Of a stretch of DNA of 64,000 nucleotides, positions 46,539 to 56,488 are shown one piece after another. The DNA lies in NCBI RefSeq assembly GCF_000722775.1, contig NZ_JPFZ01000008.1, forward strand, positions 62,001 to 126,000. Direction: 5' to 3'. This DNA comes from Streptococcus mitis subsp. hohhotensis (lineage in GTDB: Bacteria > Bacillota > Bacilli > Lactobacillales > Streptococcaceae). Made by a program: the position numbers and the translations under genes. The notes beneath the pieces are model-generated. The model was given only the letters and a program-made list of their open reading frames with translations. It was not told where the DNA came from and made no database searches. Position 1 is the first letter of the stretch, and the number at the start of each line of letters is the position of its first letter.

Positions 46539-46547
46539 GATATAATT
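46539..46547 (+). promoter_or_regulatory. Extended -10 promoter of pgk
   Basis: TGATATAAT, 32 bases before ATG 46580. AGAAGGAG is the ribosome binding site. Confidence 0.7.
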
Positions 46548-46579
46548 AACACGTATAAAAAAAGAAGGAGTCATATCTA

Positions 46580-47779
46580 ATGGCAAAATTGACTGTTAAA
46601 GACGTTGAATTGAAAGGGAAAAAAGTTCTCGTTCGTGTTGACTTCAACGTACCTGTAAAAGATGGCGTGATTACCAACGACAACCGTATCACTGCAGCTC
46701 TTCCAACTATCAAGTACATCCTTGAACAAGGTGGACGTGCTATCCTCTTCTCTCACCTTGGTCGTGTAAAAGAAGAAGCAGACAAAGCTGGTAAATCACT
46801 TGCTCCTGTAGCTGCTGACTTGGCTGCTAAGTTGGGACAAGAAGTTAAATTTATCCCAGGTGTCACTCGTGGTGCTGAATTGGAAGCAGCAATCAACGCT
46901 CTTGAAGATGGACAAGTTCTCTTGGTTGAAAACACTCGTTATGAAGATGTTGACGGCAAGAAAGAATCTAAAAACGATCCTGAACTTGGTAAATACTGGG
47001 CATCACTTGGAGATGGTATCTTCGTAAACGATGCATTCGGTACAGCTCACCGTGCACACGCATCTAACGTTGGTATCTCAGCAAACGTTGAAAAAGCAGT
47101 TGCTGGTTTCCTTCTTGAAAACGAAATTGCCTATATCCAAGAAGCAGTTGAAACTCCAGAACGTCCATTCGTAGCGATCCTTGGTGGTTCAAAAGTTTCA
47201 GACAAGATCGGTGTTATCGAAAACTTGCTTGAAAAAGCTGATAAAGTCCTTATCGGTGGTGGTATGACTTACACATTCTACAAAGCACAAGGTATCGAAA
47301 TTGGTAACTCACTTGTAGAAGAAGACAAATTGGATGTTGCAAAAGCTCTTCTTGAAAAAGCAAACGGTAAATTGATCTTGCCAGTTGACTCAAAAGAAGC
47401 TAACGCATTTGCTGGTTACACTGAAGTGCGTGACACTGAAGGTGAAGCAGTTTCTGAAGGCTTCCTTGGTCTTGACATCGGTCCAAAATCTATCGCTAAA
47501 TTTGACGAAGCTTTGACTGGTGCCAAAACAGTTGTATGGAACGGACCTATGGGTGTATTTGAAAACCCAGACTTCCAAGCTGGTACAATTGGTGTGATGG
47601 ACGCTATCGTGAAACAACCAGGAGTTAAATCAATCATTGGTGGTGGTGACTCAGCTGCCGCAGCGATCAACCTTGGTCGCGCAGACAAATTCTCATGGAT
47701 TAGTACGGGTGGTGGAGCATCAATGGAACTTCTCGAAGGTAAAGTATTGCCAGGTTTGGCTGCACTTACAGAAAAATAA
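46580..47779 (+). CDS. pgk: Phosphoglycerate kinase
   Basis: A 399-residue glycolytic enzyme making ATP from 1,3-bisphosphoglycerate. [11 protein letters not shown] is near residue 18, SHLGRV at the substrate site near 57, and the nucleotide-binding GGGDSAAAA near 353. Codon choice is strongly biased, as expected for high expression. The last 24 codons are duplicated in diverged form 117 bases downstream. Confidence 0.97.
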   Translation: MAKLTVKDVELKGKKVLVRVDFNVPVKDGVITNDNRITAALPTIKYILEQGGRAILFSHLGRVKEEADKAGKSLAPVAADLAAKLGQEVKFIPGVTRGAELEAAINALEDGQVLLVENTRYEDVDGKKESKNDPELGKYWASLGDGIFVNDAFGTAHRAHASNVGISANVEKAVAGFLLENEIAYIQEAVETPERPFVAILGGSKVSDKIGVIENLLEKADKVLIGGGMTYTFYKAQGIEIGNSLVEEDKLDVAKALLEKANGKLILPVDSKEANAFAGYTEVRDTEGEAVSEGFLGLDIGPKSIAKFDEALTGAKTVVWNGPMGVFENPDFQAGTIGVMDAIVKQPGVKSIIGGGDSAAAAINLGRADKFSWISTGGGASMELLEGKVLPGLAALTEK

Positions 47780-47796
47780 TTTCAGCCCGTTAGTCT

Positions 47797-47818
47797 CTAC
47801 AAAATCCTGATTTTGTAG
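47797..47818. repeat. Perfect inverted repeat after pgk
   Basis: CTACAAAATC and GATTTTGTAG are separated by two bases. No T run follows on the plus strand, so it is not an obvious terminator. Confidence 0.6.
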
Positions 47819-47845
47819 AAAAAGGAACAAAACTGAAACGTTAAC

Positions 47846-47871
47846 AAAAAGGTGGCTATGTCACCTTTTTG
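47846..47871 (+). terminator. Intrinsic terminator of pgk
   Basis: AAAAAGGTG (47846-47854), seven-base loop, CACCTTTTT (47862-47870). Confidence 0.85.
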
Positions 47872-47895
47872 TGTTAGTGTAGGTATTTGTGACGC

Positions 47896-47967
47896 GGTGG
47901 TGGAGCATCAATGGAACTTCTTGAAGGTAAAGTTCTTCCAGGACTTGCAGCCTTGACAGAAAAATAA
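47896..47967 (+). pseudogene. Displaced, diverged copy of the pgk 3' end
   Basis: These 72 bases encode [23 protein letters not shown] and a stop, the same amino acids as the end of pgk (47708-47779), but with about ten synonymous differences. No start codon or upstream gene body exists. The divergence excludes a fresh tandem duplication within this strain. It looks like the original gene end left behind when a foreign pgk end was acquired, by recombination or by insertion and later loss of an element. Confidence 0.85.
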
Positions 47968-48102
47968 GATTTTATAAACAAGTCAAAGAAGAGAGGGATG
48001 AAAGTTCCTCTTTTCTTTTGCTTAAAATAAAAACGCTTCCTCTCAACTATTACTCATAAAAATCACCGATTTATGATAAAATGGAAATAGAAAGTTGAGA
48101 TT

Positions 48103-48630
48103 ATGAGTTATTTTAAAAAATATAAATTCGATAAATCCCAGTTCAAACTTGGTATGCGAACCTTTAAAACAGGTATTGCTGTTTTTCTAGTTCTCTTGAT
48201 TTTTGGCTTTTTTGGTTGGAAAGGCCTTCAAATCGGTGCTTTGACAGCTGTTTTTAGCCTGAGGGAGAGTTTTGATAAGAGTGTCCATTTTGGGACTTCG
48301 CGTATTCTAGGAAATAGTATCGGTGGCCTCTATGCCCTGGTCTTCTTCCTATTAAATACCTTTTTCCACGAAGCCTTTTGGGTAACCTTAGTAGTTGTTC
48401 CAATATGCACCATGTTAACCATTATGACAAATGTAGCCATGAATAACAAAGCAGGGGTTATTGGTGGTGTAGCAGCCATGTTAATCATTACCCTATCGAT
48501 TCCGAGTGGAGAGACAATTTTGTACGTATTTGCGCGTGTATCAGAAACTTTCATGGGAGTTTTTGTCGCAATTCTCGTAAATTACGATATTGATCGTATT
48601 CGGCTCTTTTTAGAGAAAAAAGAAAAATAA
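48103..48630 (+). CDS. FUSC / aromatic acid exporter-like membrane protein
   Basis: A 175-residue membrane protein with about five spans and a positively charged start. It resembles the membrane half of FUSC/ArAE (DUF939-type) proteins, lacking the long cytoplasmic domain. SLRESFDKSVHFGTSRILGN near residue 51 is the conserved first loop. The ATG has only a weak GTTGAG upstream. A GlnR-type operator begins right after its stop but belongs to glnR. Substrate unknown. Confidence 0.75.
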   Translation: MSYFKKYKFDKSQFKLGMRTFKTGIAVFLVLLIFGFFGWKGLQIGALTAVFSLRESFDKSVHFGTSRILGNSIGGLYALVFFLLNTFFHEAFWVTLVVVPICTMLTIMTNVAMNNKAGVIGGVAAMLIITLSIPSGETILYVFARVSETFMGVFVAILVNYDIDRIRLFLEKKEK

Positions 48631-48647
48631 TGTTACATTTTATAACA
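48631..48647 (+). promoter_or_regulatory. GlnR operator
   Basis: TGTTACATTTTATAACA fits the GlnR/TnrA consensus TGTnA-N7-TnACA exactly. It lies just upstream of the glnR -35, consistent with autorepression when glutamine is plentiful. Confidence 0.88.
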
Positions 48648-48654
48648 TTATCAA

Positions 48655-48683
48655 TTGACGTTTGTCTTTTTTTAGACTATAAT
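48655..48683 (+). promoter_or_regulatory. Promoter of glnRA
   Basis: TTGACG (48655-48660), 17 bases, TATAAT (48678-48683). Confidence 0.85.
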
Positions 48684-48706
48684 AGACAGAAAGAAGGAAA
48701 TTGTAA

Positions 48707-49063
48707 ATGAAGGAAAAAGAATTTCGCCGAAATATGGCTGTTTTTCCTATCGGCAGTGTTATGAAGTTGACCGATCTATCGGCGCGTCAGATTCGTTATT
48801 ATGAAGATCAAGAGTTGATTAAGCCTGATCGAAACGAAGGGAACCGTCGCATGTATTCCTTGAATGACATGGATCGTCTGCTTGAAATCAAAGATTATAT
48901 CTCTGAAGGTTATAATATCGCTGCCATTAAGAAAAAATATGCTGAACGTGAAGCGAAATCCAAGAAAGCGGTTAGTCAGACTGAAGTACGTCGTGCACTT
49001 CACAATGAACTCCTCCAACAGGGTCGCTTTGCTTCAGTACGGTCACCTTTTGGTCGCGGTTAG
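48707..49063 (+). CDS. glnR: MerR-family glutamine regulator GlnR
   Basis: A 118-residue MerR-type repressor of nitrogen genes. The winged helix (about 12-80) includes MKLTDLSARQIRYYEDQELI. The C-terminal tail normally inhibits DNA binding until it meets feedback-inhibited glutamine synthetase. It is followed by glnA after 36 bases; a small hairpin GCGGTT-AGGC-AACCGC (49056-49071) spans the stop codon. Confidence 0.94.
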   Translation: MKEKEFRRNMAVFPIGSVMKLTDLSARQIRYYEDQELIKPDRNEGNRRMYSLNDMDRLLEIKDYISEGYNIAAIKKKYAEREAKSKKAVSQTEVRRALHNELLQQGRFASVRSPFGRG

Positions 49064-49099
49064 GCAACCGCAAGTAGTCATACATTAAGGAGAAAACTC

Positions 49100-50446
49100 A
49101 TGCCAATCACAGCTGCAGATATTCGTCGTGAAGTCAAGGAAAAAAATGTTACCTTTATTCGTCTCATGTTTTCAGATATTTTGGGAACCATGAAAAACGT
49201 CGAAATTCCTGCTACAGATGAACAGTTAGATAAGGTCTTGTCAAACAAGGCTATGTTTGATGGATCTTCTATCGAAGGTTTTGTACGTATCAATGAGTCG
49301 GATATGTACTTGTACCCAGACTTGGATACATGGACAGTCTTCCCGTGGGGAGATGAAAATGGAAGTGTTGCAGGTTTGATCTGTGATGTCTATACAACAG
49401 AAGGTGAACCATTTGCAGGTGACCCTCGTGGCAATTTGAAACGTGCTCTTCATCACATGGAAGAAGTAGGATTCAAGTCCTTCAACCTTGGGCCAGAGCC
49501 AGAATTCTTCCTATTTAAGTTGGATGAAAATGGAGATCCAACACTTGAAGTGAATGACAAGGGTGGCTACTTTGATTTGGCGCCTACTGACCTTGCGGAC
49601 AATACACGCCGTGAGATTGTCAATGTCTTGACCAAAATGGGATTTGAAGTAGAAGCCAGTCACCACGAGGTTGCGGTTGGACAGCATGAGATTGACTTCA
49701 AGTACGATGAAGTTCTCCGTGCTTGTGATAAGATTCAAATCTTCAAACTTGTTGTTAAAACCATTGCTCGCAAACATGGTCTTTACGCAACCTTTATGGC
49801 CAAACCAAAATTTGGTATTGCTGGATCAGGTATGCACTGTAATATGTCCTTGTTTGATGCAGAAGGAAACAATGCCTTCTTTGATCCAAATGATCCAAAA
49901 GGAATGCAGTTGTCAGAAACTGCCTACCATTTCCTTGGTGGTTTGATCAAACATGCATACAACTATACTGCTATCATGAACCCAACGGTTAACTCATACA
50001 AACGTTTGGTTCCAGGTTATGAAGCGCCTGTTTATATTGCTTGGGCTGGTCGTAACCGTTCGCCACTTGTGCGCGTGCCTGCTTCACGTGGTATGGGAAC
50101 TCGTCTTGAGTTGCGTTCAGTGGATCCAATGGCGAACCCTTACATCGCTATGGCTGTTCTTTTGGAAGTTGGTTTGCATGGTATTGAAAATAAAATCGAA
50201 GCACCAGCTCCTATCGAAGAAAATATCTACATCATGACAGCAGAAGAGCGTAAGGAAGCTGGTATTACAGACCTTCCATCAACCCTTCACAACGCTTTGA
50301 AGGCTTTGACTGAAGATGAAGTTGTCAGAGCGGCTCTTGGAGAACATATCTATACTAGTTTCCTTGAAGCCAAGCGAATCGAATGGGCAAGTTATGCAAC
50401 CTTTGTTTCACAATGGGAAATTGATAATTATTTAGATCTTTACTAA
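49100..50446 (+). CDS. glnA: Glutamine synthetase, type I
   Basis: A 448-residue GSI-alpha enzyme making glutamine from glutamate and ammonia with [13 protein letters not shown] is near residue 53, the metal-binding [11 protein letters not shown] near 194, the ATP-site [12 protein letters not shown] near 234 and NRSPLVRVP near 320. The adenylylation Tyr region is absent, as in other Firmicutes, where control is by GlnR and feedback inhibition. Co-transcribed with glnR. Confidence 0.96.
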   Translation: MPITAADIRREVKEKNVTFIRLMFSDILGTMKNVEIPATDEQLDKVLSNKAMFDGSSIEGFVRINESDMYLYPDLDTWTVFPWGDENGSVAGLICDVYTTEGEPFAGDPRGNLKRALHHMEEVGFKSFNLGPEPEFFLFKLDENGDPTLEVNDKGGYFDLAPTDLADNTRREIVNVLTKMGFEVEASHHEVAVGQHEIDFKYDEVLRACDKIQIFKLVVKTIARKHGLYATFMAKPKFGIAGSGMHCNMSLFDAEGNNAFFDPNDPKGMQLSETAYHFLGGLIKHAYNYTAIMNPTVNSYKRLVPGYEAPVYIAWAGRNRSPLVRVPASRGMGTRLELRSVDPMANPYIAMAVLLEVGLHGIENKIEAPAPIEENIYIMTAEERKEAGITDLPSTLHNALKALTEDEVVRAALGEHIYTSFLEAKRIEWASYATFVSQWEIDNYLDLY

Positions 50447-50456
50447 TACTAATATA

Positions 50457-50491
50457 GAAGAAAGATTGCCTGAGGGTGGTCTTTTTTCTTG
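50457..50491 (+). terminator. Intrinsic terminator after glnA
   Basis: AGATTGCC pairs with GGTGGTCT (three G-U pairs), flanked by AGAA and TTTTTTCT. Confidence 0.7.
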
Positions 50492-50496
50492 TATTT

Positions 50497-50540
50497 TATA
50501 TCGAGGTGTGATATATTTTATATAACGAAGTGCGATATAT
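50497..50540 (+). promoter_or_regulatory. Tandem operator-like repeats before padR
   Basis: Two imperfect direct repeats (50497-50516 and 50519-50540) each have TATAT and ATATA ends around a CGA(G/A)GTG(T/C)G core, so each is also an inverted repeat. This is a likely PadR autoregulatory operator. Confidence 0.55.
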
Positions 50541-50565
50541 CGAACTGGATAGGAGGTGGCTATAA

Positions 50566-50886
50566 ATGGAATTAACGGATAAGATTCGTCGAGTTTATCT
50601 TCCCATGACGGAAACGGGTTTTTATATCTTGTTCTGTCTGCAAAAGGAAGGTCATGGGTACAGTATTACGCAAAAGGTCAAGGCGATGACAGATTCGCAA
50701 GTTTCGATTAGTCCTGGGACTATGTATGGAACCTTGTCAAAGATGGAAAAGGATGGTTTGATTTCCTTTGTCCGAGAAGAGGACAAACGGAAAATTTATC
50801 AGATTACAGACTTGGGACGAAAAGTCTTAGATATTGAATTGAAACGTATTGAACGGCTCTATAGAAACAGTCTGGAGGGAAGATGA
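50566..50886 (+). CDS. PadR-family transcriptional regulator
   Basis: A 106-residue winged-helix repressor. It includes the PadR pattern LQKEGHGYSITQKV near residue 28 and SPGTMYGTLSKMEKDGLI near 51. GGAGGTGG precedes the ATG. The stop overlaps the next start. PadR proteins with DUF2812 partners recur in Firmicutes, where the pair often answers membrane stress or toxic compounds. The inducer here is unknown. Confidence 0.9.
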   Translation: MELTDKIRRVYLPMTETGFYILFCLQKEGHGYSITQKVKAMTDSQVSISPGTMYGTLSKMEKDGLISFVREEDKRKIYQITDLGRKVLDIELKRIERLYRNSLEGR

Positions 50887-51461
50887 TGGAAAAGAAGGTT
50901 GTTTATAGAATTGCTACCATTGCGGATTATGATAGAGAGGCTTTATATCTTAGAAAAATGCATGCTATGGGCTGGAAACTCAAGGAAGTAACCTACTCTA
51001 ACTTAGTAGTTGCGGTTAAGTATACTTTTGAAAAGTACCAACCGGAGCAGGTGTCTTATCAGTTGGACTTTTATCCCATGAAAAAATCCGATAGAGCCTC
51101 CTATTTACAATTATTTAAAGACTGTGGCTGGGAGCATATTACAGACTTTAATGGTTTTTCCTACTTTAGAAAACTTCATTCTGGAATTGAGTCGGAAGCC
51201 GAGTTTGAAATTTATAACGACGCGTCCGGGAAGTTAGCTATGGTCAAAAGGATTTTAACGAGGCGGATGTTTCCTATTTTGCTTCTCTTTTTAGCTCTAC
51301 TACCGGTTTTCTCAAAGTTTGTCACTGGAGGTAGTTCTTTCAGTTGGGAAATGTTTTTGATTGTTATAATAGATGGTGTTTTATTGATAGTCCATGCGAT
51401 TCAGATTTCTTATATTTTTTGGAGATTGTTTCAAAAGTGGAAAGAATTATCTGATAAATAA
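50886..51461 (+). CDS. DUF2812 membrane protein
   Basis: A 191-residue protein. An N-terminal soluble DUF2812 domain (about 1-105) carries EALYLRKMHAMGWKLKEV and CGWEHITDFNGFSYFRK. Two spans follow, near residues 128-146 and 155-180. ATG 50886 is seven bases behind GGAGGG; ATG 50883, overlapping the padR stop, is the alternative. The family has no known biochemical role. It is coupled to padR. Confidence 0.85.
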   Translation: MEKKVVYRIATIADYDREALYLRKMHAMGWKLKEVTYSNLVVAVKYTFEKYQPEQVSYQLDFYPMKKSDRASYLQLFKDCGWEHITDFNGFSYFRKLHSGIESEAEFEIYNDASGKLAMVKRILTRRMFPILLLFLALLPVFSKFVTGGSSFSWEMFLIVIIDGVLLIVHAIQISYIFWRLFQKWKELSDK

Positions 51462-51495
51462 CACCCGGCATGTTTTCTAATTTTGGGGTAAGGCA

Positions 51496-51996
51496 ATGAA
51501 TAGCAGAGTAGAATTTCGGATTTTCACCATTGTTGATTTGGACAAGGAAGAAGAATATTTACATGAGATGCACTTGAAAGGTTGGAGGTATAGAACGAGT
51601 CGTTTTGGTTTGTTCTATTTTGACCAATGCCAACCTGATGATGTCATCTACCGTATCTATGATTCTAGATTTCTTAAAAAATATAAGCATGAACTGCAAG
51701 ATTTTAGAAATAGAGGTTGGGAATTGATAGAAGCAGGTTCTTGTTCGATTCTTCGTAAATCGTCTTCTGATTTACTTCCAGAGGATCAAGTTTATATGAG
51801 TAAGGGGCTCAGATGGGAAGTTATGCGATATAGACTTCGTTCCTGTACAGTTTCTTTCTCAGGTGGTCTTGTTGTTTGCATGAGTTTGTTTCGAGAAGAT
51901 CTTTCTATGTCTTTCTTCATTATTTTTCTTTTATATGCCTTTCTGATTTCTTATCTAATCTATGGTTATTTCAGACTAAAAAGAAATACCGAGTAG
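51496..51996 (+). CDS. DUF2812 membrane protein, second copy
   Basis: A 166-residue relative of the preceding protein: EEEYLHEMHLKGWRYRTS and NRGWELIEAGSCSILRK match its DUF2812 domain, and two spans lie near 115-133 and 137-155. The two are clearly diverged paralogues. GGGGTAAGG precedes the ATG, and the gap to the previous gene is 34 bases. Probably the last gene of the padR operon. Confidence 0.82.
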   Translation: MNSRVEFRIFTIVDLDKEEEYLHEMHLKGWRYRTSRFGLFYFDQCQPDDVIYRIYDSRFLKKYKHELQDFRNRGWELIEAGSCSILRKSSSDLLPEDQVYMSKGLRWEVMRYRLRSCTVSFSGGLVVCMSLFREDLSMSFFIIFLLYAFLISYLIYGYFRLKRNTE

Positions 51997-52031
51997 ATGG
52001 AAGGTAAAGCTCTAGGTCTTTAGACTGATTT

Positions 52032-52058
52032 TTAGCACTCTTGGTAAAAGAGTGCTAA
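52032..52058 (+). promoter_or_regulatory. CIRCE operator 1
   Basis: TTAGCACTC-N9-GAGTGCTAA, a perfect HrcA-binding inverted repeat, upstream of the hrcA promoter. Confidence 0.97.
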
Positions 52059-52075
52059 TTTTTTGAGTTTTTGTC

Positions 52076-52103
52076 TTGACATTCTCTTCTAAGGGTGTAT
52101 AAT
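52076..52103 (+). promoter_or_regulatory. Promoter of the hrcA-grpE-dnaK operon
   Basis: TTGACA (52076-52081), 16 bases, TATAAT (52098-52103), lying between the two CIRCE copies. Confidence 0.9.
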
Positions 52104-52114
52104 AGAATCATGAG

Positions 52115-52141
52115 TTAGCACTTAAGTGTGTTGAGTGCTAA
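52115..52141 (+). promoter_or_regulatory. CIRCE operator 2
   Basis: TTAGCACTT-N9-GAGTGCTAA, with one base different from the consensus arm, at the transcription start. The two operators flank the promoter, giving tight repression by HrcA. Confidence 0.97.
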
Positions 52142-52167
52142 TTGATCAGACAGAGAGGAGTGATGAG

Positions 52168-53202
52168 ATGGTTACAGAGCGTCAGCAGGATATTTTAAAT
52201 CTGATTATTGACATCTTTACCAAAACGCACGAACCTGTCGGATCCAAAGCCTTGCAAGAGTCTATTAACTCTAGCAGTGCTACCATTCGTAATGATATGG
52301 CGGCTTTAGAAAAGCAAGGGTTACTTGAGAAGGCTCATACTTCAAGTGGTCGGATGCCGAGTGTTGCTGGTTTTCAGTACTATGTGAAACACTCACTGGA
52401 TTTTGACCGACTGGCTGAAAATGAGGTATATGAGATTGTCAAAGCCTTTGATCAGGAATTCTTCAAACTAGAGGATATTCTGCAAGAGGCTGCCAATCTA
52501 CTGACAGACTTGAGTGGCTGTACGGTAGTGGCGCTGGATGTTGAGCCCAGCAGGCAACGGTTGACAGCCTTTGATATCGTTGTTTTGGGGCAACATACAG
52601 CCTTAGCGGTATTCACCCTAGACGAGTCTCGAACGGTTACCAGTCAGTTTCTGATTCCAAGGAACTTCTTGCAGGAGGATTTGCTGAAACTGAAGAGCAT
52701 CATTCAGGAACGTTTCCTCGGCCACACCGTTCTAGATATTCACTACAAGATTCGGACGGAGATTCCGCAGATTATCCAGCGTTACTTCACAACTACGGAC
52801 AATGTGATTGATCTCTTTGAACACATTTTTAAGGAAATGTTCAACGAAAACATTGTGGTGGCAGGCAAGGTCAATCTCTTGAATTTTGCTAATCTAGCAG
52901 CCTATCAGTTCTTTGACCAACCGCAAAAGGTGGCCCTGGAAATTCGTGAGGGGCTGCATGAAGATCAGATGCAAAACGTTCGTGTTGCAGACAGTCAAGA
53001 GTCCTGTCTAGCTGACCTAGCGGTGATTAGTAGCAAGTTCCTCATTCCTTATCGGGGAGTTGGAATTCTAGCCATTATCGGTCCAGTCAATCTGGATTAC
53101 CAACAGCTAATCAACCAAGTCAATGTGGTCAACCGTGTTTTGACCATGAAGTTGACAGATTTTTACCGCTACCTCAGCAGTAATCATTACGAAGTACATT
53201 AA
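52168..53202 (+). CDS. hrcA: Heat-inducible transcription repressor HrcA
   Basis: A 344-residue repressor of class I heat-shock genes. The N-terminal winged helix includes [16 protein letters not shown] and [18 protein letters not shown] (near residue 37), followed by a GAF-like dimer domain. It binds CIRCE and needs GroE for activity. ATG 52168 has GAGGAG seven bases upstream; a GTG at 52135 lies inside CIRCE 2 and is rejected. grpE follows. Confidence 0.96.
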   Translation: MVTERQQDILNLIIDIFTKTHEPVGSKALQESINSSSATIRNDMAALEKQGLLEKAHTSSGRMPSVAGFQYYVKHSLDFDRLAENEVYEIVKAFDQEFFKLEDILQEAANLLTDLSGCTVVALDVEPSRQRLTAFDIVVLGQHTALAVFTLDESRTVTSQFLIPRNFLQEDLLKLKSIIQERFLGHTVLDIHYKIRTEIPQIIQRYFTTTDNVIDLFEHIFKEMFNENIVVAGKVNLLNFANLAAYQFFDQPQKVALEIREGLHEDQMQNVRVADSQESCLADLAVISSKFLIPYRGVGILAIIGPVNLDYQQLINQVNVVNRVLTMKLTDFYRYLSSNHYEVH

Positions 53203-53228
53203 GATTGAAATCATTAAAGGAGGCGAAA

Positions 53229-53753
53229 ATGGCCCAAGATATAAAAAATGAAGAAGTAGAAGAAGTTCAAGAAGAGGAAGTTGTGGAAACGGTAGAAGAA
53301 ACAACTCCTGAGAAGTCAGAGTTGGACTTGGCAAATGAACGTGCAGATGAGTTCGAAAATAAATACCTTCGCGCTCATGCAGAAATGCAAAATATCCAAC
53401 GCCGTGCCAATGAAGAGCGTCAAAACTTGCAACGTTATCGTAGCCAGGACTTGGCAAAAGCGATTCTCCCTTCTTTGGATAACCTTGAGCGTGCACTCGC
53501 AGTTGAAGGATTGACTGATGATGTGAAGAAGGGCTTGGAAATGGTGCAAGAAAGCTTGATTCACGCTTTGAAAGAAGAAGGAATCGAAGAAATCGCAGCT
53601 GATGGTGAATTTGACCATAACTACCATATGGCTATCCAAACTCTCCCAGCAGACGATGAACACCCAGCAGATACCATCGCCCAAGTCTTCCAAAAAGGCT
53701 ACAAACTCCATGACCGTATCCTAAGACCGGCAATGGTGGTGGTGTATAATTAG
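53229..53753 (+). CDS. grpE: Nucleotide exchange factor GrpE
   Basis: A 174-residue DnaK co-chaperone. An acidic N-terminus is followed by a long coiled coil (about 40-100) and the C-terminal beta domain ([12 protein letters not shown]). It releases ADP from DnaK. ATG 53229 has AAAGGAGG upstream; an in-frame TTG at 53205 is rejected. Confidence 0.96.
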   Translation: MAQDIKNEEVEEVQEEEVVETVEETTPEKSELDLANERADEFENKYLRAHAEMQNIQRRANEERQNLQRYRSQDLAKAILPSLDNLERALAVEGLTDDVKKGLEMVQESLIHALKEEGIEEIAADGEFDHNYHMAIQTLPADDEHPADTIAQVFQKGYKLHDRILRPAMVVVYN

Positions 53754-53792
53754 AAGTTTTATATGTCGAAACAATATAGCAGGAAGATGAGA

Positions 53793-54020
53793 ATGAAAAA
53801 GATAGCGGCTACAAATTGGGCTATTGGAATTGTCGTTTTCTTTCTGGTAGTAGGGATATTTTTTGCTTATCCTATTTCGGAAGGAGCACAAGTTTCTTAT
53901 TTTGGAACGCAACCAGTAATTTGGCTGCAAAAAGTATTAGAACTTATATTGCAACCTATTTTAATTGGTCAATTGTTATTCTTGCTTACAGAAGATATGT
54001 CAGTAAGTAAGAAAGACTGA
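53793..54020 (+). CDS. Small two-span membrane protein inside the heat-shock operon
   Basis: A 75-residue protein I do not recognise. Two spans (about 8-27 and 43-62) and a short charged tail. ATG 53793 is chosen for AGGA about eight bases upstream; an in-frame ATG at 53763 has none. In pneumococcus, as I recall, grpE and dnaK are adjacent, so this gene looks inserted. It may be heat-induced by readthrough. Confidence 0.55.
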   Translation: MKKIAATNWAIGIVVFFLVVGIFFAYPISEGAQVSYFGTQPVIWLQKVLELILQPILIGQLLFLLTEDMSVSKKD

Positions 54021-54109
54021 TTTAGTATTGTCCGAAACGACAATAAACTATGAAAGAAAGATAAAAAAGTAGTTCAGCTTTGCAATAGTGAGCGAAGCAA
54101 ACCAAAGAT

Positions 54110-54223
54110 GATACTCTTCGCCGTGGCGCTATTGGCGCAAACTTTGAGACCTTAGGCTCAAGGTTTAGTCAAAGAGATTGACGAAGTTAAGTTCTGACGG
54201 CGCCGCCACCTAAGAAGAGTATC
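54110..54223. repeat. Long imperfect hairpin element before dnaK
   Basis: The ends GATACTCTTC (54110-54119) and GAAGAGTATC (54214-54223) are exact complements. Inside, GTGGCG (54123-54128) pairs with CGCCAC (54204-54209). An inner stem AAACTTTGAG/CTCAAGGTTT spans 54139-54166. The ends resemble the BOX start (ATACTCTTCG), but the core is different and GC-rich. The inner stem recurs after dnaJ at 57724-57750. Confidence 0.7.
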
Positions 54224-54244
54224 AAAAGGAAAAAAGAAAATTAA

Positions 54245-56083
<1,839 letters not shown>

Positions 56084-56086
<3 letters not shown>

Positions 56087-56108
56087 AATAGTCCAGTGGA
56101 CTATTTTA
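56084..56108. terminator. Perfect hairpin overlapping the dnaK stop
   Basis: TAAAATAGTCC (56084-56094) and GGACTATTTTA (56098-56108) pair fully across three bases, and the first arm contains the stop codon. The T stretch lies inside the arm, so termination may be partial. Confidence 0.6.
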
Positions 56109-56217
56109 TCCCGAGCTTGAAAATCAGGAGAGCGAGGTAGGTAAGAATGACTAATCACTAAACTGATTGTCCTTCTACGGTGCTTTACTTAAATGTTAAT
56201 GATGATAAGAAGAAATC

Positions 56218-56245
56218 CAGAGGTTGCAACCCAGCCTCTGTTTTT
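56218..56245 (+). terminator. Intrinsic terminator between dnaK and dnaJ
   Basis: CAGAGG (56218-56223), 11-base loop, CCTCTG (56235-56240), then five T. Confidence 0.75.
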
Positions 56246-56488
56246 CGGTAAAAAGGGACTTACATAATTTGTTTGTGGTTTGTCTCGTCAATATATAAAG
56301 AAAGGAATTGAACCCGACCTAGATTGAGGATTCGTTCCGTAATATTAACAGAAAGGAACAAGGGTGTTCGAGTAACTGAACACGGGCTACGGACTGTGCC
56401 AAAAAGATAGTTTTTCTAGGACGCAAGCGTCCGTCGTCAAAACCCCTATTTTGGCTGTGTCCGTTTGACGCCCTTTGTATCTTGAATT
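56246..56488. other. Hairpin-rich spacer before dnaJ
   Basis: No gene seen. It has the perfect small hairpins GTGTTC-N8-GAACAC (near 56368-56387) and GGACGC-AA-GCGTCC (near 56418-56432). No clear ribosome binding site precedes dnaJ; TATCTT at 56478-56483 is only five bases from its ATG. The region may be an RNA element or a decayed insert. Confidence 0.5.

Noticed and set aside
47797-47818. Palindrome after pgk as the pgk terminator
   Set aside because: No T run follows. The hairpin at 47846-47871 with a T run is the better terminator.
53316-53711. A 131-codon minus-strand frame opposite grpE
   Set aside because: It is an antisense shadow of a conserved coding region with no independent signals. 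Similar antisense frames in dnaK, amiC, amiE and pgk were rejected for the same reason.
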